In this document: positions 44,442-55,432 of the stretch, piece after piece
Layout of the letters: each line of letters begins with the position of its first letter
Position numbering within the stretch: position 1 is the stretch's first letter
NCBI GenBank assembly: GCA_002049455.2
Contig: KV918896.1
Span: 124,001-188,000 of the forward strand
Direction of reading: 5' to 3'
Length of the DNA: 64,000 bases
From: Porphyra umbilicalis
Lineage: Eukaryota > Rhodophyta > Bangiophyceae > Bangiales > Bangiaceae
The notes under the pieces: model-generated
What the model saw: the letters and a program-made list of their open reading frames with translations, nothing else
Told to the model about the DNA's origin: nothing
Databases searched by the model: none
Translations under genes and position numbers: made by a program

Positions 44442-44654
44442 GGATACCCTCGCCTTCATCGTGCCTCGCGGCACGGTGTCCCCGAGAACTTTCTCGCTGC
44501 CTCGTGGCATTGTGACGGTGTCGATACGGTCGCTTGGCGCGCGGGGCGTAAGCCATCGACTTGTGGGCGTGGTGCCGGGGGCATCACGGTTGAGATCTCC
44601 GACGTTGGCGCTCAGGGCGTAAGCCAAGTCGGAACACTTTGTTCAGGTCCCAGT

Positions 44655-46190
44655 ATGTCTACTGGTGGTACCGGCGGCACTCGGCGAGCCAGAGACGGCA
44701 AGTTGCCATCTGGCTACCGGCCGCCGGGCGGGGGACAAGGCACTCCTGCCGCCTCCGACGCCCCCACGGACGGTGCCCCAACTCCTCCCATCCCTGCGGA
44801 TCAAGCCGCCTCTGGGCAGATGCAGGTGGTGGAGAGCCTGAAGGCGGCCGTTGAAGCACTTCAGCGACGCCTAACGGCCCAAGAACAGACTAACGAGTCT
44901 CTGGCGCGAGCCAATGACAAGTTGGTCGACGACGTCGAGGCCCTGGGCAAGGTCGACTCCCATGAGGAGGAACGCCGTGTGGCTAAGTCTCGCCGCCAAT
45001 CGGGCGACAAGACCAAGGACGTCAAGAAGACTAGCAAGGTGATTAAGGACAAGTCCGTCCGCAAGGACGCTCCGGCTAACGCCGCGCTTTCCTCATCTTC
45101 CGACGATTCCGCTTCTGGGTCAAGCCCGACGTCGTCAGACGACGACAACCTTAACGCGACGGACACGTCCTCTTCGGACGATGGCCACGGGCTCCCACAC
45201 CCGCCGTCGCCCCCAAGTGGGTCCTCGCCGAGCGACAGCTCGAGCGAGTCGGACGCGGCCGCGCGCAAGCGCCCCGCGCCCCCCACCGAACGGAAGGAGC
45301 GACTTGAAAAAGCCGATAAGATCAAGGTGATCCGCCCGGCTGATAGCCGCTTCAAGACACCCCTGGACTACAGGACGTACTTCCTGATCCGCCGTCAACT
45401 GACGTATACGCCTAAAGAGGCACAGCGGTCGCACCGTCTCAACAAACGTTTGGACGGAGCGTTCCATGGGCAACAGCCATTCACGGGAGCCCTGCCCTTG
45501 GGCATCTTCACGTTCTTGACGACCTTTCGCCGCGCGTGCGACGCGGCTGGGCTGACGCACGGTCAAGCCCTTCCGCTTATGGTCTTTCGACTAGCCGGCA
45601 ACGCCAAGATGGCCTTCTTCGGCGCGCTTAACAGCACCCTCGGACGTAAGCATTACGCCATCCGTACCTACGGAGATGCCGTCAACTGGCTTCTTTCGAA
45701 GTATGCGACACACGCAACCATGGCTAACGCCTATCAAGACATCATTACGATGAAGCAACAAGACAACGAGGCGCCCACGGCCTTTGGTCATCGCGCGGAA
45801 ACGCAATGCGACCTCCTGAACGGTTTGTTCGACATCCAAGACGTTAAGGACGTCTTCATCACTGGTCTTTCGGACCTTGTGCAAGCGCACGTCCGGGTAC
45901 TGAACGACCAGTTCCCCGACCGAACCCTGTCCGAGACGGTCGCCACCGCCCAGATGTACTGGGACGGCACCAACAAGTTGCGTTTGCAACTCAAGATTAC
46001 CCGCCCAACGGCGATCAAAGTCGCTTACGCGACACAAGACCAGCGGACGACGACGGAACGACCGTTCACACCGGTTCGCACCCCGCCGCCCCCTCGGGCC
46101 GCCGTCCCTCAAGCCAATCGGGCTGACATCTGATACAACTGTAACAAGCCAGGGCACTTCGCCGCACAGTGTGCCGAGCCTTATCGCCCT
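44655..46190 (+). CDS. Gypsy-2B gag region
   Basis: Starts MSTGGTGGTRRARDG. A coiled-coil-prone helix follows (VESLKAAVEALQRRLTAQEQ, about 44830), then a Lys/Ser-rich charged linker with acidic-serine clusters (about 45090-45260). A capsid-like region comes next (TPLDYRTYFLIRRQLTY; PLGIFTFLTTFRRACDAAGL; GDAVNWLLSKYATHA; about 45355-45950). A CCHC zinc knuckle (CNKPGHFAAQC) lies at the end near 46138-46172. Confidence 0.8.
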
Positions 46191-46306
46191 CGCGAGCGTC
46201 GGCAACCGCCTATCGGCGTTCATGCCCTTGCCGACGGTAACGTCGAGGAAGACGAGGTCGAGCATCCGGCCGACGCCGTGGACGACTCGAAAAACGTCTA
46301 GGCCGG

Positions 46307-49300
46307 GTGCCCGACTTGGGGTTGCCCGGCGGAACGCGAAAGCGTACGGTGACAAGACTCTTACGTCGTGCCCTTCGGCACTATGAGATCGCAGCTACGT
46401 TAGGCCCATGCCTGCGCGTAATGCGAAGTTGCCGCCCTGTCTTAGACACGGGCGCCGGGGTGAACATAGTGCGAACTAGTGTTCTCCCTTCGAACTGGAT
46501 GGCTTACGCCGAAGAGTTGACTACGCTTCCGCGCATCCGAGATGTAAACAACAATCGTCTTGTGACGAAGTATGCCATACATCTGTATGTAGACACCGGA
46601 GGTGTGCGTCTATTTGACCGATTCCTCGTTGCCGACAACTTGTCAGTCCCGTGCATTCTTGGCACCGAGTTCATTGAACAAAACATCGAGGGCATTCTGC
46701 CGCGCTTGCGCAAGATCGTCTGGCAAGAGCACGTGCGCTGCACGGAAGAACAACCTCGGCCAACGCCGATCTTAGCTTGTCTTAACGACAGCGCGTGGGA
46801 CCGCCACTGGCAAGATAAACCCGCTCCGGTTCGAGCCTGCAAACAGGTGCGTGTCAACGGACACAAGGAGGAGTGGATCATGGCCACGTGCGACACGCCT
46901 GGTATGGTTACCACCACACCGAACATTTGGTTGTGCCGACACAAGTCCATGGCATTCGCCCGCGGCATCGCCATCGTCAAATAGGACGAACCATTCCTGT
47001 TCAAGTTATGCAACTTCGGCAAGGACCAAGTCATTGTTCGCAAGAACTCTACCTTGGGGTTTGCGGAAACCTACCAAGGGCCGATGCTTTCCGCCGTCTT
47101 GGATGACAACACCCCAAAGGGTGACACCGATAAATCATCGGACGACGCGAGTCGTGACCCACTCGAGGACCTCGACCTCAGTGAGGCACCCGAGTACCTG
47201 CACAAGCAGATTCGAGACATGCTTAAGACGCATTCGTCCATGTGGGATGGAACCCTTCGCGTCATCCGTGCTACGGAGCACGCCATCGTCACTCCTCCCG
47301 ACGCTCTGCCCATACGGGCCCAACCCTACCGGACCGGGCCGTTCAAACGGCAGATCATCGCTGATCAGATCAACAAGATGTTGAAGCTCAACGTCATTGC
47401 CCCTAGCCATAGTGCTTGGTCAAGCCCCGTGGTAATGGTACCGAAGAAGAACGGCAAAACCCGATTCTGTGTCGACTATCGTCGGTTAAACAACATCACC
47501 AAGAAGGATGCTTATCCCTTGCCTCGGATGGAGGACTGCCTCGACTCCTTGGGAGATGCCCAGGTGTTCACGTCTCTCGACTGCACCGCGGGGTACTGGA
47601 AAGTACCCTTACGCAAGGAAGACCAAGAGAAGACAGCGTTCACAACGCATTGTGGTATATACCACTGGTTATCCATGCCTTTCGGCTTGACGAACGCGCC
47701 CGCTACCTTTCAGCGCGCGTTGGATATTATCCTCTCGGGCTTGAAGTGGCAGATATGCCTTGTCTACTTAGACGATGTCATCATCTTCTCCGCCAACGCA
47801 GAACAACACGTCAAAGACGTTGACACGGTTCTTCACCGTCTCCGAGACGCCGGGTTCACCCTCAACTTGGAAAAGTGCACGTGGTTCTCCGATGAGGTCG
47901 AGTACCTAGGACACATTGTCCGCCCAGGGCAACTGCACGTGCACAACAAGAACGTGGATGCTCTGAAGCATGCCAAGTTCCCAACCACAAAGACCCAGCT
48001 GAAAAGCTTCTTGGGCATGTGCAACGTCTATCGACGGTTTGTCAAAGACTTTTCCAAACGAGCAAAGCCCCTGAACGCCCTGACTAGGGCCGAGATCCCA
48101 CCGGATTTACCACCACCGACGGACGTGGCTATCGCCGCCTTCGAGGACCTTCGCAACGCACTAATGTGCCCACCGGTACTTGCCTTGCCGAAGGCCAATC
48201 GGAAGCTCGTCGTTGACGTGGACGCATGCGCCGACCAAGTTGGTTGTACCCTCCTCCAAGAGGAGCCGGGCGAACTGCTTCACCCGGTCGGGTATTGGAG
48301 CCGAGGACTCACTGCTGCAGAGCAAAACTACTCCACCACGGAGCGAGAATGCCTCGGCAACGTGTGGGCTGTCCTCAAGTTCAGGCACTTCCTCGAAGGA
48401 CAACGGTTCCTCATCCGAACGGATCACCAAGCACTTAGCTGGATCTACAGCACGACCGACTCAAGCGGACGCTTGATGCGATGGCGACTTCGCTTTTCCG
48501 AATACACATTCGATATGGTTTATAAACCAGGTGCATTGCACCACTTGCCCGACTTCCTGTCGCGCGCCTCTACGGTGGCTCCGCCAGAAGATATCCATGA
48601 TGATATACCTTGTCTGGCATTGCCCGAGACGGCCAACGGCTTAAGAACGGGGAGGTACACGGGTACCGGCACACCGGAACCGGTGGAGTTCGACGATGTT
48701 GTCGAAGAACAACAAACAGACGACTTCTGCGTCGAGATGTCCACTCGCGTGGAGCGCGGAACGGCCAAGGCCTTCTTCCGCGATGAGCATCACGCTCTGT
48801 ACCGCCGTGCGCCTTACGGCAAACAATTGGTTATTCCAAAGTCTCTACGCGAACGCGTGTTGACCCTCGAGCACCACGCAACCGTGGCCGCCCATCCTGG
48901 TATGAACCGGATGTACTACACAATGCGTAAGGCATACTACTGGCCTTCAATGGTGACGGATATTCATTCGACCATCACCAAATGCACAACGTGTGCGCAA
49001 AACCGCATCGCCTTGCGGCGACACACCACGCCCTTGACCCTGTTCCAGGCTACCGAGCCACTCACGGAGCTATCCGTTGACATCTTTGGGCCCATCCCGG
49101 CCTCCAAGAAGGGCAACCGCTTCATCTTGGTTATCACCGACCGCTTCGCCAAGCTCACCAAGTGCGTCGCCTTGCGGCGAATCACGGCTATGTCAGTGGC
49201 GTCAGCCATCAACGACGCGTGGGTGTCAGCCTACGGGCCACCGGACCGGATCCTATCGGACCAAGGGCCCCAGTTCATGTCGAACTTCTTCATCGCTGTG

Positions 49301-50681
49301 ATGAAAATGCTTGGCATTGAAACGGTTCGCACCACGGCGTATCATCCCCAAACCAATGGGCAAGTCGAACGGTACAACCGTACCATGGCTACTCAGCTGC
49401 GACACTACGTCGCCGACGACCCATCACGATGGGATGAGCTACTCCCCGTAATCACCATGGCGTGTAATAGCCAACCACATCGGTCGACGGGCATCGCCCC
49501 ATTTGAGCTCGTTATCCCAAGGCGGATCCCCAACCTCACGGTTCGCAACTTGCCCCCGGGCACCCCGCTTACTAATAAGGGAACGCTCAAGGATGGGTCA
49601 CCCCTAGCTCGCAAGCGCGAGTTCATGGCCCGCCTGCGCAAGCAGATCCCCATCGTGGTCGAGGCCTTGCGTAAGACGCAACAACGTTACAAACGTAACT
49701 TCGACCATCGGGTCGCAACCCGCAATGCGGACGTCAAGATCGGCGACTACGTATACACGACCAACCACGATCGGCAAAACAAGCTGCGAAGCAAAGCCAT
49801 TGGACCCTTCGTGGTCATCGACGCAGACGCGGACGCCTCCACGTTTGTCATTGACATTGACGGCGAGGAAAAACGTGTCAGAACGCAAGTCACCCCCGGC
49901 AACTGCCGATGAGTATGTGATCGACAAACTCCTAGGCTTACGCCAGACGGGTGACAGCTATAGCGCTAAAGTGCGCTGGTTCGACTACGGGTCGAAGGAC
50001 GACACCTGGGAACCCCTGGAGAACCTCCCCCGCAACCTGGTGGTGCTTTTTCTTCGACAGAAGAAGAAGCATGTACCGGGGTACGAGTGGCAAACGCCAA
50101 CGCGACGAAGTCGCCGACAGGCCGGGCTCACAACCGTGGCTAACATCGTCATGGACTCCACGCGGATACCCACTATCCAACATGTCCATGTTACCGGTGA
50201 CGGAGTTATCCATGCCGACGTCTCGTGGACAGAGTCAAGTACAGATGTTGCACTTAAGGAAGTAATTCCTGTTGCGTGGCTCAAGTCCACTCTGCCGTCT
50301 ATGACGCGCAACTTTGCGTATGATCCGCAAGTTGCCTTGCGGCATTTCCCTCGGCTGAACCGTGGTTACGGTCCGTACACATATGTGTCGCCGAAGTCCG
50401 CGCAGACGACACTGATCGGGAGCGATCCCTCTGTACCAGTGCTCACCAACGGGTTTCTTGTACCCCCAGTGCAGCACTTGGACTCAGTCCTTCGACGTTT
50501 GGTGTCAACCACAGAGGAAGCAACCGTGGTCTTACCACAATGGACCAACACCAGTTGGTACGCTACCGCCATACGCGCATGTTTCGAGTACGAGGTGCTT
50601 TTATCAGCAGATGCAAATGATGCAAATCCCACACCATGGGCCATGCTGGCATGCCACTTCCTTCATCACTATGATGACTGA
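46307..50681 (+). CDS. Gypsy-2B pol region with chromodomain and C-terminal extension
   Basis: Protease: VLDTGAGVNIV (about 46440). Reverse transcriptase: RFCVDYRRLNNITKKDAYPL, MPFGLTNAPATFQRA, active site YLDDVIIFS (about 47460-47795). RNase H: VVDVDACADQVG, STTERECLGNVWAV, TDHQALSWIY (about 48210-48450). Integrase: zinc finger HHATVAAHPG...CTTCAQNR (about 48870-49005), VDIFGPIP, LSDQGPQF, HPQTNGQVERYNRT (about 49078-49385), then a GPF motif (KAIGPFVVID, about 49793). Chromodomain: YSAKVRWFDYGSKDDTWEPL (about 49958-50020). Extension to 50681 with QVALRHFPRLNRGYG and VVLPQWTNTSWYATAIRACF. Broken at a few places; all catalytic motifs are visible. Confidence 0.88.
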
Positions 50682-50699
50682 CAGGAAACTGCGAAGTAG

Positions 50700-51735
50700 A
50701 TACGCCGAGTGTGCGCGCGAGCGCGGTTGCGGACGCAAATGTCGTACGGACTCTGGTCAGCAATGACCGGGATCCCATCGACCACCTCGGTCGGGCCAAC
50801 GTGCGCGTAGAACGAGCCGCGAGGCTGAGGCGAACATACATCTCCGGGTCGGTGGACCAAACGACATCGGGTCCGTCACCCGCAACGGCGTGAGCCACGT
50901 GCGCCCCGCCGTTGGCGTTGCCGCCGTCCACCGCCATCGCTGCGGGTTCAACCGTGCTGGTACCTGGGTATACACCCTCACCGCCTCCGTGCGTAGCCGC
51001 AAGGCGAGTCGCCCGCGTCGCCGGCCGTTGCCACCCTTGCCCGCGCCGCAAGGCGAACCGCCCGCGCCGTAAGGCGAATCGCCCGCGCCACCGGCTGTTG
51101 TCAACCTCGTTGCCAGGCGAACCGCCCGCGTCGCAGTCCAATGCCGCCCTTGACCGCGCTGCCGGCCCTCGACGCCCGCGCCGCAAGGCGAAGCGCCCGC
51201 GTCGCTGGCCGTTGCCACCCTTGCCCGCGCGGCAAGGCGAACCTGCCGTGCCGCCAGGCGAACCGCCCGCGTCGCCGGCCGTTGCCGCCCTTGCCTGCGC
51301 CGCAAGGCAAACCGCCCGCGTCGTAGGCCGATGCCGCTCTTGCCCGCGCTGCGGGCCCTGGACGCCCGCGCCGCAAGGCAAATCGCCCGCGCCGCCGGCC
51401 GTTGTCACCCTCGCCGCAAGCCAAAAACCGCCCGCGCCGCAAGGCAACTCACCGGCGTCGCCGCCCTTGCCGCCGCCGCGCTTGGCCACCGGGCGCGCCG
51501 CCCGCGTTACCGACCTTGCCGACCTTGCCGACCTTGCCGACCTTGCCGCCCTTGCCGCCCTTGCCGCCCTTGCCGCCCTTGCCGCCCTTGCCGCCCTTGC
51601 CGCCCTTGCGTCTTGCCACCCTTGCCGCCGTGGCGCGCCGCCGCCGCCGGGCACGTCGCGCCCGGCCGCTTCGCCCGCCCCCCCCCCCCCCCCCCCCCCC
51701 ACACTCGCGGGGTCCTTAACCTCGCGGTTGGCCAC
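50700..51735 (-). CDS. Gypsy-2B antisense region
   Basis: Minus-strand reading between pol and the 3' LTR, starting near 51735 with MANREVKDPASVG. A long Ala/Arg/Gly repeat section follows over the minisatellites, then MAVDGGNANGGAHVAHAVAG and DPEMYVRLSL near 50940-50830. It lacks about 1.8 kb that Gypsy-2A retains, so the C-terminal part is mostly missing. The N-terminal motif is shared with Gypsy-2A (26415-26469). Function unknown. Confidence 0.45.
51020..51610. repeat. Minisatellites in Gypsy-2B tail
   Basis: 51020-51440 holds degenerate units of about 50-60 bp built on CGCAAGGCGAACCGCCCGCG and CCGTTGCC-CCCTTGCCCG. 51510-51607 holds 9-bp units (CCTTGCCGA, then CCTTGCCGC), about ten copies. 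Long C runs follow (51670-51702, 51871-51890). Confidence 0.8.
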
Positions 51736-52354
51736 CTCGCGGTAGAGCGCCCCAACTCAAGCTTTGCCGTTAGGCCTCAACCTGTGCGCGAGCACGATGA
51801 CACGGGATGGCCCCGTGCCGACAAACGCAGATCCGCACAAGACACGGTGGTAACCGGCCGCAGGGTACGCACCCCCCCCCCCCCCCCCCCTCCTCGGCAA
51901 CAAGCACCCGCGTCCCGGCTTTCGCCTTCTCGCCGGGGTAGTCAAACCCCGACGAAGCTGGCGCCACACGGCACCGACGATGGTCACCCCAGCACGTGCT
52001 GCTCGACGCGCCGCCGCTAACATGGGTCTTAAGCCTGGCACCCGCGCCCGCCCCCGCACCAACGTACCCACACACGTGGAACCGCCCGCGCCGGCACGCC
52101 TACGCGTAAGCGTCGAGCTGACCCGCAGATCAAGCTGCCCGCCACGCACGCACGCGCGTGCGTGATCGGACGGTCGCGGCCGATGCCGGCGAACCGCCAC
52201 CCCTCCTCAATCGGGACTGGGCGGCGCGCCCCTTCGCGACTCCCGCCGCCCGGGCAGTTACGCCCGCGCGGGCCCGTAAGAGGCCGCGATCGCCCAATCG
52301 GGTTTCACCATCCTCGGATCTCACCGGGACGGTTCGAATCTCGCGTTGGAGGTA

Positions 52355-52749
52355 TGTAGCATATCTCTGCCACCAATTGGCAGTTAGCCACGAGTCGCCC
52401 CCTTGACTGGCCGAATCCACGGATGTGTGTCACTCGGCTTGTGGCACGCCCTTTGGGGGGTTACTTCCGCATTGTTTATTTTTTATTTGCTTGTTTGCTT
52501 GCCTGTCTTATCTGTCTGCCGGCACTCATTACGATCGCTTGATCGGATGGTCGATCGACCAGTGCCGTTGTTTGTATTAAACCACCGTGGGTCCGGGGTC
52601 GCCGTCGTGGGCACCACCCGGCTCCCCATCAGATGCCCTTCAACAAAAGGTCTTTCTTCCTCGCCGCAACGGCGATAGAACTCGCTTTATTGCTTGGCTA
52701 CGGTCGGTCTCAGTACACTGGTAATTGAACTAACGTTATTAATACCACA
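52355..52749 (+). repeat. Gypsy-2B 3' LTR (395 bp)
   Basis: About 97.7% identical to 44030-44424 by hand count. Followed by the target duplication GTCAT. Confidence 0.93.
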
Positions 52750-52754
52750 GTCAT

Positions 52755-53459
52755 TACCAGAGTCGGAGAAATCCGTCTGCCGCACCGCAGCGCCCGCCGC
52801 GCACTCGGGCCAAAAACGAAGGTCGGCCCGCGCAGCGTTAGTAAGCACCGACAACACAAGGTTCTCAAACTTCGTGCTCCAATCGGCGCGCGGACGAATA
52901 AGCACAGCCCCCGGTGTGAGGGACACGGCCGTGACGCCGGGCACGAGGCTGTAGGCCTGTCAAGAGACGGCCACGTCGTCGTAGTCCAAAGCACGGCCGA
53001 AGGCCGGCCCGGCGCTCATGGCGGCCGTCAGGTCGCCGCCGCCGCCGCCCCAAACCCCACGCCCCCCCCCCCCGCATCGCCGTCTTCCACGGCGGACGAC
53101 ATGCGATCCACGTAGACCGCAACCACAGCGCCCCCATCACCGCCGCCGGTGCCCGGCCCGCGCCGCCCGCCGTCGCCGTCTCGCTCAGAGGGTGGCGGCG
53201 TCACCGGCACGGCGCCCGACAAGACGCCTGCGCCACCGCCCCCCGTCCCAGACGGGCCCCCCCCCCCATTGCCGCCTGCCGACGCGCGTGGCGACGCATC
53301 GCTGTGACCGCCAGAACAGCTCAATCCCTTCCGCCGCGCCTTCTTCGCGAGTCGCGGAAAAGGCGGCGGCGTGCTCCCGGCCAAAGACCCTCGACAGGGA
53401 GGTGCAGGAGGCTTTCCGCGACTGCTCCGACGAGGCGCGCCACAATCACTACCATCCAT
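52755..53459 (-). pseudogene. Upstream part of a minus-strand gene split by Gypsy-2B
   Basis: Minus-strand reading 52956-52755 gives AYSLVPGVTAVSLTPGAVLI, then RADWSTKFENLVLSVLTNAA and TDFSDSGN, and continues after the Gypsy-2B target site at 43953-44029. Just upstream is CTTGACAG at 52964-52957: either a splice acceptor or an in-frame TGA (52960-52962) after SAGPAFGRALDYDDVAVS. Further upstream (53459-53040) is a Gly/Pro-rich frame with VVAVYVDRMSSAVEDGD in another frame beyond a GCC run. It lies inside the large inverted-repeat element and may be its own gene or a host gene. The product is not recognised. Start and introns are uncertain. Confidence 0.45.
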
Positions 53460-53723
53460 GCCACAGCATTGACACCGACAGCCCGTCCGCGGTCAGCCGC
53501 AGCCCCAAACAAGCGACACTCCTCCGTCACATGCCATGCCCCCACCATCCTCCCCTCCCCGCGGCTCCCACATGGGGTAGATGTGCGCCCAAACGCTCGC
53601 ATCCGTGCCCCCGCAGCTCCCGCCCCACGCCGTCGACGTACACCCAAACGCTTGCACCCGCGCCCCCGCCGCCCCACGCCCCACGCCGTCGAAGCGCAAC
53701 CGCACAGCTCGTAGACCCCCTCG

Positions 53724-54194
53724 TTGCGGGAACGAACGCGACCGCGGAGACCGACGCGCATTCTGCGACGACACGAGCCCCCGTTTGAAATCTTGAAGCG
53801 GACACCTCCCACAGGGCCCCCCAGACCCCGATTCCGGCCAAATACCGTGGAGTTGCGACGTCATGGCCGTTCGCGGCCGCGTCCACCTGCCCCCACGATC
53901 CCGAAAACGCCGCACCTGCCCTCACGTACCTTTTTAACCACGATTTTGCTTCCGCGCACAGTACGGGCGATGAAGACGTCGCCACCTCTAGCAAATTCAC
54001 AGAAAGATGCGGGCAGCCTCGACGCATGTTCCCATAGTCAAGAAAGCGCCGGGGGACGTCCTTCAACGACGTAGGAAGTCAAACGGACCGCCAAAAATGT
54101 TTTTCTAAGTACTCCCGCAACGTGCACTAGAAAAAAGGACTTTTTTTTCGACGTGTGGGTGTGGGAAAGCACCCTAGACTAAAAGTCCAGGGAA
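53724..54194 (-). repeat. Right long inverted repeat
   Basis: Inverted partner of 37672-38140. The outer end CCAGGGAA is followed by CTCCAAG. Confidence 0.85.
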
Positions 54195-54512
54195 CTCCAA
54201 GTGCCTCTGAGGGGGGATTCTCAGGGACACGTGCGCCGTTAGTGCTCTCTCGCAGTCTCCCCGGGGAACCTTTCCTCGCGGACAATAACTCGCAGGAACC
54301 ACGGCGGGAAAGGTCCCACCAACCCCCCTGGGTAAGGTCGTCTGCCCACAACATACCTGATGCTTCTCGACCGACAGTAGCCTGCTGCAGATGGGTTATC
54401 TAGCGATGCGGGAGCCCACGTGTTGCGCTCCCCGGTAGATTCAAAATTGGAATCGTCGATAAGATGAGATTTGATGGCTGCCTGAGACAACGGCTGTCTG
54501 GATACTCGTGCG
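54195..54512. other. No recognised gene
   Basis: Balanced composition, short frames only. The same holds for 54739-54936. Confidence 0.5.
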
Positions 54513-54738
54513 CGATCGAGCGCCATCGCGCTCGAAGTGCGCCGAGCGCCACTTCGCGCGCCGCGAGGGTCTGTCGCCGATATCGGGTGGGGGAAGGGCG
54601 CCGGGAGGTCCATTTTTGGCGCTGGCGCGCCAAAAATGGACCTCCCGGCGCCCTCCTGCCATTCCGACATCGGCGACAGACCATCGCGGCGCGCGAAGTG
54701 GCCCTCGGCGCACTTAGAGCGCGCTGGCGCTCGATCGC
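54513..54738. repeat. 226-bp near-perfect hairpin
   Basis: Two arms of about 110 bp pair across a minimal loop. The centre reads CCATTTTTGGCGC, TGGCG, then CGCCAAAAATGG. Arm ends are CGATCGAGCGCCA and TGGCGCTCGATCG. Arms are about 88% complementary by eye, with mismatches mostly near GATATCGGGTGGGG. It could be a foldback MITE or a source of hairpin RNA. No clear target duplication. Confidence 0.85.
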
Positions 54739-54938
54739 TAGCTAATGTTGGACACGGGCATGTGATTGGCCAAAGAGGCTTCCGTAACTTGATCCGCGGT
54801 TCGGGCCGGGGAAAGGTCGCGGTCGGGCCAGAAATCTGACACCTGCGCGAGTAAGGTCGTTGGGGCACCTCTTAACTAATTTCGCCTAATCCTTCGGGCC
54901 CAACCTTTCCCGGGGCACAGTAACCTGTTGTTCTCGTA

Positions 54939-55060
54939 TTGCTGGTCCCCCAATTTTGTCCTGCAGGCCTGGGACTAGGACTGACTCTTAGTTGGTGATG
55001 AAAACATTTCCTTGAAAGATTAGGAAAAGTCCAACGTTGTTTCAAAGACAAAGTCCACAA
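54939..55060. mobile_element. MITE end (copy 3, partial)
   Basis: TTGCTGGTCCCCCAATTTTGTCC preceded by TA (54937-54938) matches the left end of the two TA-flanked MITEs; GGACTGACTCTTAG (about 54980) also matches copy 1. No right end was found, so the length is uncertain. Confidence 0.6.
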
Positions 55061-55432
55061 TTTACATGGCCTGCCGCGTAGTTGTGGTCACAGTTATGGC
55101 ACATGAGGCGCCGATCTCATGGCCACATTCGTTCTCCACACCGTCGACGTCGCGACCATCGTCGTCGACGTGTGGTCTGTCACTGTCGCCATCCAGCACC
55201 AGGCCTTCAGCAACAGGGAACCTGTTCTTCATCAAGGCTGCCGAGCATGGCCGGTGGTCCTTCTGGATCTGGAGCCTCGGCCGGCGCTCATGCCACCAGG
55301 GCGCCCCAGACGTCGGGTACGCTCTTGGCATTTGGATTGCAGTGCGTGCGGTTGGGGGCAGCTCGCAGCGGCTATAACTGTTGAGTTGCGTTCGTACAGA
55401 CCTCGATCAAATTTCTAACTCCGCTATTCTGC
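55061..55432. other. No supported gene
   Basis: Open on both strands in places (for example a short minus frame with DGDSDRPHVDDDGRDVDGV), but nothing distinguishes coding from chance. Confidence 0.4.

Larger units (their letters stand above)
44030..52749 (+). mobile_element. Gypsy-2B: full-length chromovirus-like LTR element
   Basis: 8.7 kb with 395-bp LTRs (44030-44424, 52355-52749) differing at about 9 positions (~97.7%). GTCAT flanks both sides (44025-44029, 52750-52754). Parts in order: primer site, gag, protease, reverse transcriptase, RNase H, integrase, chromodomain, a C-terminal extension, an antisense region with minisatellites, 3' LTR. It is structurally complete but broken at about three places. 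Young by LTR divergence. Same family as 17989-27494. Confidence 0.93.
37672..54194. mobile_element. Large element with ~470-bp inverted repeats
   Basis: 37672-38140 and 53724-54194 are inverted copies, highly similar over most of their length. The outer ends read TTCCCTGGACTTT. Inside lie the AT-hook region, a MITE, Gypsy-2B and a minus-strand gene. Without Gypsy-2B, the MITE and the inner inverted-repeat unit, only about 3 kb remains. No target duplication is evident and no recognised transposase was found, so the superfamily is open (a long-TIR DNA transposon is the simplest reading; no Polinton-type polymerase or ATPase was seen). Confidence 0.6.

Noticed and set aside
37672-54194. Polinton/Maverick identity for the large inverted-repeat element
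   Set aside because: No protein-primed polymerase, packaging ATPase, protease or integrase belonging to it is visible, and no 6-bp duplication.
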